A stretch of DNA of 64,000 bases from Phragmites australis (taxonomy: Eukaryota; Streptophyta; Magnoliopsida; Poales; Poaceae). The stretch spans positions 22,975,819 through 23,039,818 of the forward strand of contig NC_084924.1 of assembly GCF_958298935.1 (NCBI RefSeq). The letters are read 5' to 3'. Shown here in pieces: positions 1 through 10,820 of this stretch (positions within the stretch are counted from its first letter, which is position 1; the number at the start of each line of letters is the position of its first letter). The notes beneath the pieces were generated by a model. The model did not search any database and was not told the DNA's origin. It saw only the letters and a program-made list of their open reading frames with translations. A program made the translations under genes and the position numbers.

Positions 1-1104
1 TAAGATAATGTTTTAGCAACATGGAACCTTAGGTCTTGAGCATAGGGATGTTGGTGATAGTTGTCATGGTTATGACTTTGGTTTAGCGTTTGCTCAAGTA
101 ACCTAAGTAAGGACCGGTTCGTGGAGCGACAACCCAAGAAGTAACGTACCAACCACGAGGCTGGTATGGGTAAGGTGTGACATACTGATTAGAGTCTGTC
201 CAGTGTGCGTTGGGTCAGTACAAAAGGGGGCTTCTGGGTAGGAGCTTTGCTTGCGTAAAGCCTGGCGGTGAAACCTAGTGGGCAGACATGCACTGGATTA
301 GTCTCTAGTTAGTGGAAAGTGTCATACAGTGATTCTTGGCGGCACACCACTGGCGTGTATTAAGTGTCTTGCAAACACGACAACATGGAATTCACTGACT
401 CGTGGGGAAAGTTGGACAACCTCTGCAGAGTGTAAAACTGTTATAACAGCCGTGCTCACGGATATGAGAGACTTGGATCCTCACATGATTAGATGGTGGT
501 TTGGTTTTGGTTCTGGTACAGGGAGTACTAGATGTTGTGGTTTGGTCTTAGTACGGGGAGTACTAGACGGTTGTGGTATGCAGGGTGGGGAACCTTGTAT
601 GCTAAATGATAAATTGTTGGGTTACTTTCATTTAATACTTGTCTAATGCTTTTGAGTCCAAATGTGTTTTAATTACTCGCATTTACGCAGATAATACCTT
701 GTGTCAGCCTATTCTTGATATAAGCCTGCATGTCATTATTTTTTCACACTTGTTGAGTACATTATGTGCTCACCCTTTGCTTTCTCCTACCAAAAACATA
801 TGCTGCTCAGTGGAAGACTTTGAGGATTTCCAAGACGATGACCTGGTGTTCTAAGGAGCGTGTCTTCCAGTCGGTGCCTGTGAAGTTTTGGTCACCAATG
901 CTTTCGTCCCACTACCGTCGTTTAGATGATGTCGTTTAGGTTAATTTTGAGTTTGCTTAGGTAAAGTCTTTTATTGTAAGAGGTGAACGTTTAATTGAAT
1001 AAAGTATTGCTTTTGTTACTTCACCTATGATGTCCTTATGTGTGTTAAACTTCCTGGGCACACATAAGCCGCACTTGGTTTTGGCGTTAAAACCAGGTGT
1101 GACA
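1..1104 (+). mobile_element. 3' part of a Del/Tekay-like Ty3 LTR, cut by the window edge
   Basis: This stretch has no credible gene. It ends in a GGTGTGACA terminus at 1096-1104, the kind of end seen on Del/Tekay (chromovirus) LTRs of grasses. The run from about 300 to 500, covering a short 'GGCGGCACACC' block and 'CTCGTGGGGAAAGTTGG', resembles a repeat I know from large grass Ty3 LTRs. The two short ORFs at 329-646 and 639-854 read through this LTR and show no domain. No primer binding site follows position 1104, so this is a 3' LTR, a solo LTR or a truncated copy. Family assignment is from memory of such repeats, not from a search. Confidence 0.5.
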
Positions 1105-3600
1105 CAAATACATCAGCTATGGTCGCCTTGGGCTCTTCGATAGGCTTGTCGATGAGAATCAGGAGCTCTTCCTCTAAAAAAAGTTGTGCACCCCTACACT
1201 TCCTTCAAGCCTCCAGCACAGAATCATCAAAACTCTCCTAGAACTCTTGAGCCTCGCTTCGATGTTATAGGCATCCTTAATAGCCTTTCGCTCACGATAA
1301 TAATCTTAGAAGTCCCCCTTAAGATTTCCAAGTAGAAACCTTTGCCATGTTGCGCGAAGCATGTATAGACATTTGTACTCCATAGCCAAAGGCAGTACAT
1401 CCAACTAATACCTCTTTGGACTGGGGCCCGAAGATAGAGTCTTTTCTCGCCTATTGGGGGCTTGTCCAGCTGCGCATCTAAAATGTGATAGGGTGAAGGT
1501 GTAATATACGAAGTAAGATGTATAGCCAATGAAGCTTTTTTCATTAATAAAATCATGTTTACAAAAACTCGATAAGAGTTAAGATGTTTACAAAATCAAA
1601 GCAAGGCTTTAGCCTCCGACTGACCCTACGACCAATACTTCTAAAAGAAAACCTTGCCGGTAGCCTTCACCCCGTGGTCTGAAGCCTTCACATCAGCTTT
1701 CGCAGGGAACTCGTACTTCGGTGCACTGAGGGCCTCAGAATGCGCACAACTAGCAGCCTTTAGCATGGCAAGCATGGCCTTAATGGAGGCTCCAACGCAG
1801 AAATCATCAAAGGAATGCGTGTCAGACTACAGGGCATTGTAGCATGCCAGACACAGCCGAGGGCCTTCCGGAGGTCAACGGCGGCTGAAGGGGAAGTACC
1901 ACTCACGCACAGCTCATGAAGGAGCTCACACACTCTCACAAAGACCACGTCAGTCTCCCCGATGAGAGTAGCCAAATCCTCCCCTCAGGCCACCTTCTCT
2001 TCCTCGAGGGCAACATCCAGGGCAAACCGTTGTTTCTCCTCTTCCTCGACTACAGCCTCCAAGGTGAGCCATTATCTGCGCTCTTCCTTAAGGGTGGCCC
2101 AAAGGCCCTCGACCTCCCCTTCAGCATGTTGGCATTTGGCTAGGGCCTTAGGGGTTGTGGCACGTGGTGAGGCTTTGACTCCAGCGACCCCATCATCCGA
2201 GTCTAGCTCTAACATATGGAGAGCATTCTGCATCTCAGGGTCCTCACCTGGAGGGACGTTTGTAAGTAGCACTGCGAATATTGGGGCCTTCAGTGTGACT
2301 TCTAGGAAGGAGGAGGCAATCACCGGCTCGTCATCATCGATGAGCCAAGCCAGCATAACTGAGTTGTTGCCCTAGTCTATGGTGGCTTTGGCAGCCTGCT
2401 GCTTCTTAGGAGCTGAAGCGTGTGCAGCCTCAGAGCTGTAGTGAGTTACCCTCAGAGTAGTAGTAGAAATAGAGGAATTGTTGATGGTGACATCTATTAT
2501 CTTCCTCTACTATGAGGTCTCTAGTGGCACTTGGCGTGGCTCATAGCGAAGGCTGCAATAAACCAAGATGCGATTAAGTCACAGGTACTTCACCTTCTCG
2601 ATTAACTCGCCATGCTCAAGCTGTCTGTATGACCTGAGCAAGGTCTCTGTGGCTGCCTCAACCTCTTCAACACTCTCTAATAACAAAGCATAAAGTTCAA
2701 AACAAGGTGTCAAAGGGGATATCAAAGAAAACTTCTATACTACTCGACACCACTTCACAATGAATATTAAGCTCTTGAAGCTCACCGGCAGGGCTGGTAG
2801 GTGGTTCATCGAAAGTCCACCTTATCGTGAGTGGCCGAACCCCGGCCACGTAGTATTCCTTGATGAGGTCGTGGACACCGAGATGCTTCGAAATCGTCGT
2901 GATGGCCTCGAACTTCGCCTGGATGGAGGAAATCATCCTCACAACTAGCATCCTTTGGAAGGCGACCTCTGTGGCCATCAAAGACATCTTGCAGCCTTTG
3001 GTAACGCAGTGGTAGAACTAAAACCCAATCCTGTCGCTACTCCGCTAGTTGCTATGCCTTCCCAAGCACCACCCCCACCCCTTTGGGACCGAAAGACCTA
3101 TTGTACGAGGCAACGCACTCTGCTCCATTCACCTACAGCCACTTCAGCTAGTTGTGGGTGTAGCTAAGATGGGCAAAGGCGCTAGGGCTGGGGGGCCAAA
3201 CCTTGGGATCGTCAGGCCCATGCAAAGATGGATAGCCAGATGATGACGTTCAATGTCAGCTATTGGATCTCCAGCTCGTACCACTCTAGCACGCCATCCA
3301 ACACCTTCAACCAAGGGTGGCAGAGTCCAGCCGTGAAGAACTCGATGAAGACTATAACTTCACCTTCACATGGAAGCAACCTCATCTCCTCCAAAGGAGG
3401 CACCTGCGCATTGTTGGCTTCGCAAAGCCAGTCTTTCTCCATCATCTATCCAAGATGCTCCTCTATGAAGCTACTAGTCCCAAAGTGCCAAAGGGAGTGA
3501 AGGAAAAATTATGATGAGGATGGAGTACTAACTGTGCGAAGGTTGAAGAATCGTTGAGAGCTTAGCGAAGGCAAGGGCGCAGACTAGAGGAAAATGAGAA
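1105..3600 (-). pseudogene. Decayed antisense ORF, 'putative gypsy type transposon' family
   Basis: The minus strand carries pieces of the protein family annotated in grasses as putative gypsy-type transposon (Pfam PF04195-like). This ORF is usually encoded antisense near the 3' end of Tat-lineage Ty3 elements. The best piece is 3260-3445, with motifs VIVFIEFFTAGLCHPWLKVL and WYELEIQ, which match the family core (a hydrophobic '..FTAGL..P' segment followed by the 'L.PN' helix region). A second piece at 2697-2987 contains VKEYY-like and WTFDEPP motifs, and 2072-2356 is acidic and helix-prone like the C-terminal part. Frames change between pieces and stops intervene, so it is a pseudogene. No pol sequence is attached to it here. 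Confidence 0.5.
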
Positions 3601-3639
3601 AAAGAGTAAACAGATGAGCTACCGTCAGGGGGCGGTAAC

Positions 3640-3655
3640 TCGTATATATAATGCC
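3640..3655 (-). promoter_or_regulatory. TATA-box candidate for the antisense ORF
   Basis: On the minus strand a TATATATA run lies at 3643-3650, about 200 bp upstream of the first recognisable piece of the antisense pseudogene and next to a G/C-rich block. The position mirrors the TATA box upstream of the better preserved antisense gene near 51.4 kb. Function is inferred. Confidence 0.35.
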
Positions 3656-3660
3656 CCCCA

Positions 3661-5160
3661 AAGCGCGAGCGAAAAAGCCATGGAGCACTAACGCATGTAG
3701 GCTAAATAGTAAAGTGACATGAGTCCTAGCGCATAGTTCTTGGAGCATCCGGGAAGCATACAGGCGGGAAAACTGTGGGACCTGTGCATGACGGGCATTT
3801 TATAAAAAAGGGAAGCCGTGTAACACCTCAAAACCTTACACACTGTCGTACAAAGCCATAAATAAGCACGAGGAAATTACTATGACTATTGACATTCAAT
3901 CAAAAATTGCAAGCGTTGCTATCACCAAGTAAATGTACGAGCATCAAGTATAGCTATGGTAGCCGGTGACCTTTCACCTCCAACAAAGTGACATAGCTCG
4001 ATGCCTATAATACCAAATCCATCATGTGAAATCACTCATAATCTCACAAGAGCACAACTTCACTCATCTTTCTCGCCCCTTCGCCTACCTCAGTACCAGC
4101 TAAGTTTCACCGAAGGCCATCATGGACTGGGCTAGGCTTCCATTGCACATTCTCCAAGATATCACGATCCGCTTTGCCGAACCTAGGGATTTCATGCCCT
4201 TCAGAGCAGTATGTCTGTAATGGCTTGACAATGTTCGTCGTGAAGTCCACTCACAATTTCCTCCATGTGTCCTCAAGAGTGATGAGGTCCATGGGTCAGG
4301 CAACGTGTTCTTTTATTCATTGGTCGCTGGGAATCTCTTCATCGTACATGTCCCAGCGTTTGAAGGAAGACGAGCGAGGTTGGCGACCATCGAATTGAGC
4401 CACCTCATAGGGTTCAACTGGTGCGATGATTTCTTGGCCGTGGTTGTAAACCAAGTTTTAGGGGAGACCATCACACTACCGAACCTTCTGGAGTGAGTTT
4501 GTGGTAGCCTCCCACGTGGTTTCTTCATACATTCATAGACGAAGGCAGAAGTGGAAACCTTCATTGCCATTTATGTGTATCATGGTCGCTACATAAAGTA
4601 TGTAGAGTGTTTCACTGATGTGTCATGTTGGCGCAACGACAATGAAGGTGGCTAGTCTCAGCACTACCTGAGGACTTCTTGGTCAAGGTATGGCCCCAAG
4701 GTGGAGAAGACGCGTGTATCATCCGACCTAGGGGCCAGGTGCTCCTCCTCCACTCAGTCCCCACAAGCGATGACAAGCTATGTGGATCATCAAGCCCTCG
4801 AGAATAGCTGATTAGTCTCAACCCCATGAGCATTATCAAGCTTCACAAATCGTTATGTCCTCAACAACATCTCGACATACGTGGGCTGGCACCAAGCTTC
4901 GGAGTTGCACGGTAAGATTATTTTGCAGAGGTGGAATTGCATCCACTTCTTCAGTGGGCGAGACCACCATAGTGGAGCAGAGTACTGCATGTGGTGATGG
5001 GACATCGCAGCGTAGACCTTGAGCAATGACAAGCATGTCCCCGCACTTTCGCAATGGGTGCCAAGAACTTGGTTTGTATCGAGCTTCAAGTAGCGTGCCC
5101 CAGCCAAGGGTGGTAAATAGCTATTGTATATAGGTGGTGCAAAGGGCATATTTTGGTTTC
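3661..5160. other. Unassigned repetitive DNA
   Basis: I recognise no gene here. A sequence starting TGTAACACCTCAAAACC near 3819 resembles the start of a Ty3 LTR. Several open frames of 60-100 codons (for example minus 4100-4303 and 4853-5149) show no domain, no consistent codon pattern and overlap each other. Most likely this is decayed retrotransposon sequence. Confidence 0.35.
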
Positions 5161-5649
5161 ATCATGTGATAATTAGCATGTATGCTTTGCTATGTCAAAT
5201 ATCTAACTATGGGGTATATACGCATAAGGAGTATACCATATAGGGATGTGGTATGCTATGTGTATACTTGTATACTTGACAACTTTGGGTATTATGGAGC
5301 CGAATCTACGGTACCTGATACTCCCAGAATCTAGAAGGCTTATACTAGGAAGGCCTCAATTCCTTACCCAACTCAAGAAGACTAGTATCCATAATAGATT
5401 TATCTACTCGAACGACAAGAAAGACTCCCTATCGATTATGGATGGATAGAGGTGATACATCACCCCTATATAAGGTGGGAACCTAGATCCCCCAGGGGAG
5501 GCTCTTTTTTCTAGCTACTCGAGGCAAGCATCAGGACCTTAACGCAGAAGGAACTCAGTGACTTTAGCCCTAGGTTAGACTAGATCCGATCTACTCTTTG
5601 CAATAGGTCAGCCACATTGTCTATACTCGAGTGAATACATATACATAAT

Positions 5650-7031
5650 TGTCGGAGGATTAACTCCTGTCGCAGGGATCCCGAGAGACCCCTTTTTAGA
5701 GATTCGGCCGGGGGGATGATCCTGAATAAGTTCGTCGGAGAAATAAATGGAAGTGGAAGTAAATGCAACGGCCGGTGGTGGGGGATGATCGACCTAGTGC
5801 AAAGGGAAGTAAATGCACCGGAGTTTAGACAGGTTCGGGCCGCGCGGGGGCCTAATACCCTACTCCTGTATGGATGCAATAACTTACCCTGAGGGGGATC
5901 CCTCAGGGATATATCTGGTTACAAGAATATATTGTCTAACTAAGAGCTTGAGGCTCCTTGTTCTAGCTCTGCTCAGGCTTGCTTGCAATGTTTTCGTCTG
6001 AGTGTGGCACGGTCGACTGCTTGGGCTTGTCTTTTTTCCAATTGTTCTCTCCTCCAATCTTTCAATGTCTTCTTCTCTCTGTATGCCGATCCTTTTATGC
6101 ACTCGCCGGCCGCGACACACCCCGAACGGGAAGGAAGGGGCACAAGTTCCAAGACGCCACGATTGAGAAAGGTGTCATCATTTCCTCTGGGCGAAGTGAC
6201 AGGGACGGTGGAAAAACGCGGCGCGCGTCCGGTCACTCGTCAGTGTGGACGCCCTGGCGACGAGCGCCGTTGAGAGGGCCCACCGGGCAGCCACAGAGGC
6301 ACCCGGCGTGCCTGCCCTGTCTTGTTCCTCTGCCACGGCAGGGCGGCAGGCGGAACGCCTTGATCCTGGCAACGTTATCCCGAGATACACCGGATGATAC
6401 GGGACGGGACCCATGCAATTAATGGCCCCACGCCTCTCTGCCAAAGCATGGCAGGGACTGACACTGCGGCGGGAGCAGTTAGGGATGTCAGGCCGCGCAC
6501 GCCCATTAAATGCGGACTCGGACCTCTGACTGGTTGACACCTCATCGGCGGGCCCCTCGGGGGCCCTTCTGGGTCGTCGGGGCACCGAGTGCTCGGGGGT
6601 ACTGTTCACCTCCCCGAGCACTCTCGCACAAACCTTCGGGGAACCGAGTGCTCGGGGGCTGCCACGTGCAACCCCGAGCACTCTCTCCCGAGCACTTTTG
6701 CACTGACCCTCAGGGAACCAGGCGCTCGGGGGCTGCCGCACGCAGCCCCCCGAGCGCTCTCTCCCTGAACTTAGCTCTTCTGATCGTCGGGGGACTAGGG
6801 TACTCGGGGGCGACCGGGCACCTCCCTGAGCACTTTCTTCCCGGTACTTGGACTCTGCAGGTCATCGGGGAACTGGGGTGCTCGGGGACCAGAGGCTGTG
6901 GCCCCGAGCACCTTCTCGTGGAACTTAGATTTTCCTCATCCCGCAGGAGGGACCTCGCGGGATGGTGACACGTGGCGCACGGCTGGCCTGGCCTCGGGAC
7001 TCAGGGACCCCCGGTTCCTGATACACCGACA
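5650..7031 (-). mobile_element. Solo LTR of a Tat-lineage element with exact target duplication
   Basis: Read on the minus strand this is a full LTR of the same family as those at 43680-44934 and 51798-53214. It begins with a TGTCGGTG-like end at 7031 (here TGTCGGTGTATCAGGAACC) and finishes TTAATCCTCCGACA at 5650. The 5-bp sequence ATAAT lies directly outside both ends (5645-5649 and 7032-7036), a perfect target-site duplication. No internal region remains, so the element was reduced by LTR-LTR recombination. GC content is far above the host LTR. The large minus ORF 6178-6741 and plus ORFs 5979-6968 are only chance frames in GC-rich LTR sequence. Confidence 0.9.
6587..6912. repeat. Tandem stem-loop repeats inside the solo LTR
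   Basis: Roughly 80-bp units each carry an inverted repeat: GAGTGCTCGGGG, a spacer of 13-14 bases, then CCCCGAGCACTC. Perfect 12-bp stems are at 6587-6598/6612-6623 and 6646-6657/6672-6683. A variant stem lies at 6722-6736/6742-6757 and another at 6877-6887/6902-6912. Two stem positions differ between units on both arms so that pairing is kept. Similar units occur in the two related LTRs near 43.8 and 52.1 kb, in different copy number. Confidence 0.8.
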
Positions 7032-7181
7032 ATAATCGTCCACACAGGACGTAGGGTATTACTCCAACTGGGGCCCTAAACTTGTATACATCATGTGTGC
7101 CTCGCTTCATGTTTGATCTCTAATTCATGAAGGTAACCCCATTAGTTTTCGAATACATTGTTAAGAACAAGTCCTTGATAG

Positions 7182-7198
7182 TTGGTGCGCCAGGTAGG
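7182..7198 (+). other. Primer binding site of the Tat-like element
   Basis: TTGGTGCGCCAGGTAGG directly follows the interrupted LTR and precedes gag. It is a close variant of the TTGGCGCGCCAGGTAGG-type site common in grass Ty3/Tat elements. It fixes the LTR 3' border near 7181 and the element's plus orientation. Confidence 0.6.
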
Positions 7199-8995
7199 CA
7201 GCTTCTGCTTTTCTTCGACTATGTCTTGGGTGCACATCGCAATGGGATTCTCTGACGATGGCTTCTACGACCACTTTGAGCCAACAGTGATCACCCTCAA
7301 ATTGCCCCTTGCTAGTTCGGAGATCACATTCGGAACTATGACATTTCGTTGGGACCATCAAGGTGAACTAATCCGCATCGGTATTATTGATTCTAAACCA
7401 TTGGACACATACCATGAGGTGGGACATCTTGAGTGGAATCCTAGGGAGCCCAATGTTCTCCAGTGCATGGACATCGACAACAATGAGGGTGGTGATGATG
7501 ACTCCACCGCCAGCTAGAGCAATTGAACATATCGATTCATGTTCATGGCTAGGTGAGCTAGGATCCCACCTGTTGACCTAATCATAGTAGATCTAAATGC
7601 CATGGTGAACAATGGCACAAAGATTCTCGAGGATCCAATAGTTGTAGCCGCCTCTCATGGTACCAGCGTTGCTGGCGATATGCTACCAGAGACATCTGCA
7701 GCTGGAGCCTTACGTGTCCCTTGACACAACTCTCCATCGATGGATTGCAGGAGGTTAGGTACCTCTTGGTCTTCAACAACAACTTCTGATGGGCACACCT
7801 CCACCGCCAGTGGCTCAAACATCGAGGGACGAGCTCCCTCAGAATAGCAACTGTGGAGTAGCATCATCTCGACCACAGCCAAGTCTGGTTAATGGTATTT
7901 TCAGCACTCCAAATGCTAATATCCAGGGAACCCATCTGATTTTGAGATGTCTTCCGGAGTTGGGTCCAACGCATCTTTTAACCCCTATGGTTAACCAGGT
8001 CAGGACCTTACTCGATGCGGCCCAAATCCAAGCTGCTCAAGTGAACAATCCTAGCAACTCTAGGCACCCCAGCTAGCAAGACATCGGCTCGAGGGGTCAT
8101 AGAAGCGAGTATCCCCAAGTCAAGGTATCCTATGCAGGAAGCTTAGGTGATCGAGCCCGAGCACCACTCTGTGGGCCAAACTGTAACTACCCTATCCATA
8201 GGTGTAGGAACTAGGGAGACCTAAGGAATTAGATTCCCCACAATCAGCATGATCTACATACAGTGATAGACAATCGCCATGAGGAACGCCATGAGGACGA
8301 CCACCATCATTACGATCGCAGATCTCTAAGACAAGATGGTCGATGTGCCTCCCCATCTTGAAGGAACATGCATGATAGGCCTCCCCCACCTCCTAAAGAA
8401 TTTTACAGAGGCTATGAAGCTTTCTTACATGAATTTAGGTCAATACGGTTGCTCGAGAAGTTCAAGGCGGGCCCAATCCAGAAGTATGATGGGAAGATCA
8501 ACCCTAATGATTGGTTTTAGATCTATACCATGATTATTTGAGCAGCGGGCGTTGATAACAAGGTAATGGCCAATTATCTGCTGATCGCGCTCGATGGGCC
8601 TGCTAGGTCCTGGTTGTTAAACCTCCATCCTAACTCGATCCAATCATTGGCCAAGTTGAAGGCTCAGTTCATAGCCAACTTCCAGGGCAAATTTGAGCGA
8701 CTAGGAACGAAGAACGATCTCTATCAGTTGTACCAGGGTGAGGGCAAATCTCTCTGAGATATCATTCACCAGTTCAGTGACCGACATAATACGATGCCAG
8801 ACATCTCTGACAATTCAGTCATCATCGCCTTCAAGCGAGGCATCCGGGACACAGATTTGCTTCGAAGATGGCTCCTCGGAATATTCACACAATCAAAGAG
8901 CTCTTTGAGTTGGTTGTCGAGTGTGTAAAGCAAGCAGAAGCCTAAGTACACACCAAAAATCCTCGATCTGGCAAGGACAAGTCTGAGTCCTCAAA
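7199..8995 (+). pseudogene. Decayed gag of a Tat-lineage Ty3 retrotransposon
   Basis: The region follows a primer binding site and encodes a broken gag. A first open piece runs from about 7221 (start MSWVHIAMGFSDD) to 7517. The capsid core is at about 8440-8960: motifs KYDGKINPNDW, VMANYLLIALDGPARSWL and FIANFQGKFERL match the retrotransposon gag domain of Tat elements (compare the related core at 45872-46168). Stops interrupt it at about 8518-8520, 8539-8541 and 8756-8758, and no protease or polymerase follows. After about 8995 the sequence changes to a copia tail, so the element was cut there. Confidence 0.75.
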
Positions 8996-9140
8996 GAACG
9001 AGGGGACAAAATGAAGTGAAGGTTCAAGCAAAGAAGCCAAGTGAATAAGTTTGGGCGCTTTGTGCTTTTTATGATTGGTATCATTTATTATTTTCCACTT
9101 ACTTTGGTTGTGTTGTCATCAATCACATAAAAGGGGAGAT
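8996..9140 (+). mobile_element. 3' internal tail and polypurine tract of a SIRE-like copia element
   Basis: The stretch 8993-9050 matches 12768-12825 closely (AAAATGAAGTGAA, then GTTCAAG and AAAGAAG blocks), so it belongs to the same family as the copia internal sequence downstream. It ends in a polypurine tract AAAAGGGGAGAT at 9129-9140 directly before an LTR. This is the last part of a copia internal region whose front has been lost. Confidence 0.65.
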
Positions 9141-10754
9141 TGTAGAAAAAGACCCTGTTAGGCCATGATTGTGATTTTGGTGATTAATGGTAATATAGGC
9201 ATTGGGACTAACATGTTTGTCTATAATATATGTTAGTAGGTCTCATGGATGTAATACATCAAGAAGCCATCACAGCCGGGACAAAGTTTGATTGAATTGG
9301 AGAAGTTTTAGGAGAATTGGCCTCACCAGATAGTCCGATATGGGGGAGTTTGCACTCACTACAGCATTGTGCACAGAGGCAGATAGCCTCACCGGATAGT
9401 CCGGTGCTCTATGTGTTGAACTCACCGGAGTATTTCTGAAAAAGGGAAGAAGGCTGAGGACCTCACCGGATACTTCCATGATCTGCACTGGATAGCAGCA
9501 GAGCACGTTTTGTAGAGAAGAATGCAAGTGCAAAGACTAAAGATCAACCCACCGGAAGGTCAAGTGCTTGGTTTATGCTCATCGGATTATAGCACTAAGT
9601 ATTTCTTGTAGAGGCGACTACAAATGTTGAATAATAAAGAATAACCCACCGGAAGGTTCGGTGCTCTAAAGATCAATGAACTAGAGCATTTTACACAGAG
9701 AAGAAGTGGCGCGGTCTAGCTCAAGATAACTCACCGGAAGGTTCGGTGATGGATTTGAAGGCACACCAGAATGTCCGGTGTTCACAAAGGCTATGAGTAG
9801 AGTTCCAACACTAGTTTTGGAGTTTGTACTCACCGGATGATCCGGTGTTAATACTACTGTTCTCATAGGATCATCCAGTGTTAATAGCTTTTCTAAGCCA
9901 TTGGGAAAATCTAATTGGTAGATTTGAGGCTATAAATACCCCCCACTCAGTCATTTGACAAGCGGTATGCTGCTGGAGTCTAAAGGAAGCTCATATACAC
10001 TTGAGACATCCAAGCCACCAAAGTCCTTAAAGTGATCATCCAAGACAACACAAGATTAGATAAGTGTTTAGTGCTTATAGGCCTAGAATGAGTTGCAGCT
10101 AGGTGTTGCAGCTTGAAGAAGGAATCAAGGAGTGATGCTAGCATGTACCGAGAGGTACGCCGGCACCTTGAACTCTTGGTGACTCGTTGAAATCTTGGGC
10201 CTTGATGCATCTAGCTTGTTGACCCTCTTACTTGGTGTGGAGCGAAGGCAAGACATGTGTATAGGGACGCGAAGACCCTTGCCTTGGTGGCTCAAGCTCC
10301 GAAGTGATCACGACAGCAAGTGACTGAAAGAGAGACTGGTGGTGAAACCTTGCCTTGGTGGCTCGGTGGCTCATCGTGCTTGAGACCTTGTCTTGGTGAT
10401 TTAGTAGCTCAAGAGTTGTCACCGGAAGAGTCGAGCCGACTAGGAGCATATCCGTTGTGTTGCTCCAATATGGACTAGGGGTGACATTCAAGCCATTGAT
10501 ACCGCGGGATAAAAACTCCCTTGTGTTGAGTTTGTCTCTCTACCTTATTTACGTTTCCGCATTTACATACTTGTAATTTACCTTACTAGAGTAGGTTGCA
10601 ATCCTCTTAAGCGGCAGAGTAGATATACTACATAAATCTAGAGTACATTTAGATAATAATTGACATAGTTTCATCTTGTGAAGTTTTTGTAGCCAAATAG
10701 TTTCTAAGAGTCCTAATTCATCCCCTCCCTCTTATGATGTCACCGTTCCTCACA
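9141..10754 (+). mobile_element. SIRE/Maximus-like copia LTR
   Basis: The 1,614-bp unit starts TGTAGAAAAAGACCC after a polypurine tract and ends TTCCTCACA before a methionine-type primer binding site at 10757-10769. It therefore acts as 3' LTR to the tail at left and 5' LTR to the gag at right. A series of short palindromes of the form CACCGGA-NNN-TCCGGTG fills 9320-9890. The minus frames 9270-9533, 9681-9866, 9980-10210 and 10228-10491 are chance frames within it. No target duplication was found. Confidence 0.75.
9320..9890. repeat. Interspersed CACCGGA/TCCGGTG palindromes in the copia LTR
   Basis: About nine copies of a short inverted repeat recur at uneven spacing. Two are perfect: 9390-9406 (CACCGGATAGTCCGGTG) and 9831-9847 (CACCGGATGATCCGGTG). 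Others carry one or more changes, for example near 9322, 9646, 9732 and 9763. I know similar motifs from maize and sorghum LTRs, so they are probably a known class. Confidence 0.75.
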
Positions 10755-10756
10755 AT

Positions 10757-10769
10757 TGGTATCAGAGCC
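10757..10769 (+). other. Primer binding site, initiator-Met tRNA type
   Basis: TGGTATCAGAGCC follows the LTR end by two bases. This is the standard complement of the initiator methionine tRNA 3' end used by copia elements. Confidence 0.8.
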
Positions 10770-10820
10770 TCATTCTCTTGATAGGATTAACATCCTAGAG
10801 TTGTGACGTTCGGGGTTATG

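Larger units (their letters stand above)
5165..7181 (+). mobile_element. Tat-like LTR, interrupted by a solo LTR
   Basis: The sequence before and after the solo LTR at 5650-7031 forms one LTR-like unit. It has a TATATAAG promoter box at 5467-5474 and runs to a primer binding site at 7182-7198 followed by gag. The left border (about 5165) is a guess, because no flanking duplication or partner LTR was found. Without the insertion the unit would be about 630 bp. Confidence 0.45.

Noticed and set aside
4100..5149. Minus-strand ORFs of 67-98 codons
   Set aside because: No recognisable domain and no agreement in frame; treated as unassigned repeat DNA.
6178..6741. Long minus-strand ORF (187 codons)
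   Set aside because: It lies wholly inside the GC-rich solo LTR, has no domain and is overlapped by several other open frames of similar length.
6587..6912. CRISPR-like look of regularly spaced palindromic repeats
   Set aside because: The units are imperfect, the spacers are themselves repeated, there are no cas genes and the DNA is plant nuclear.
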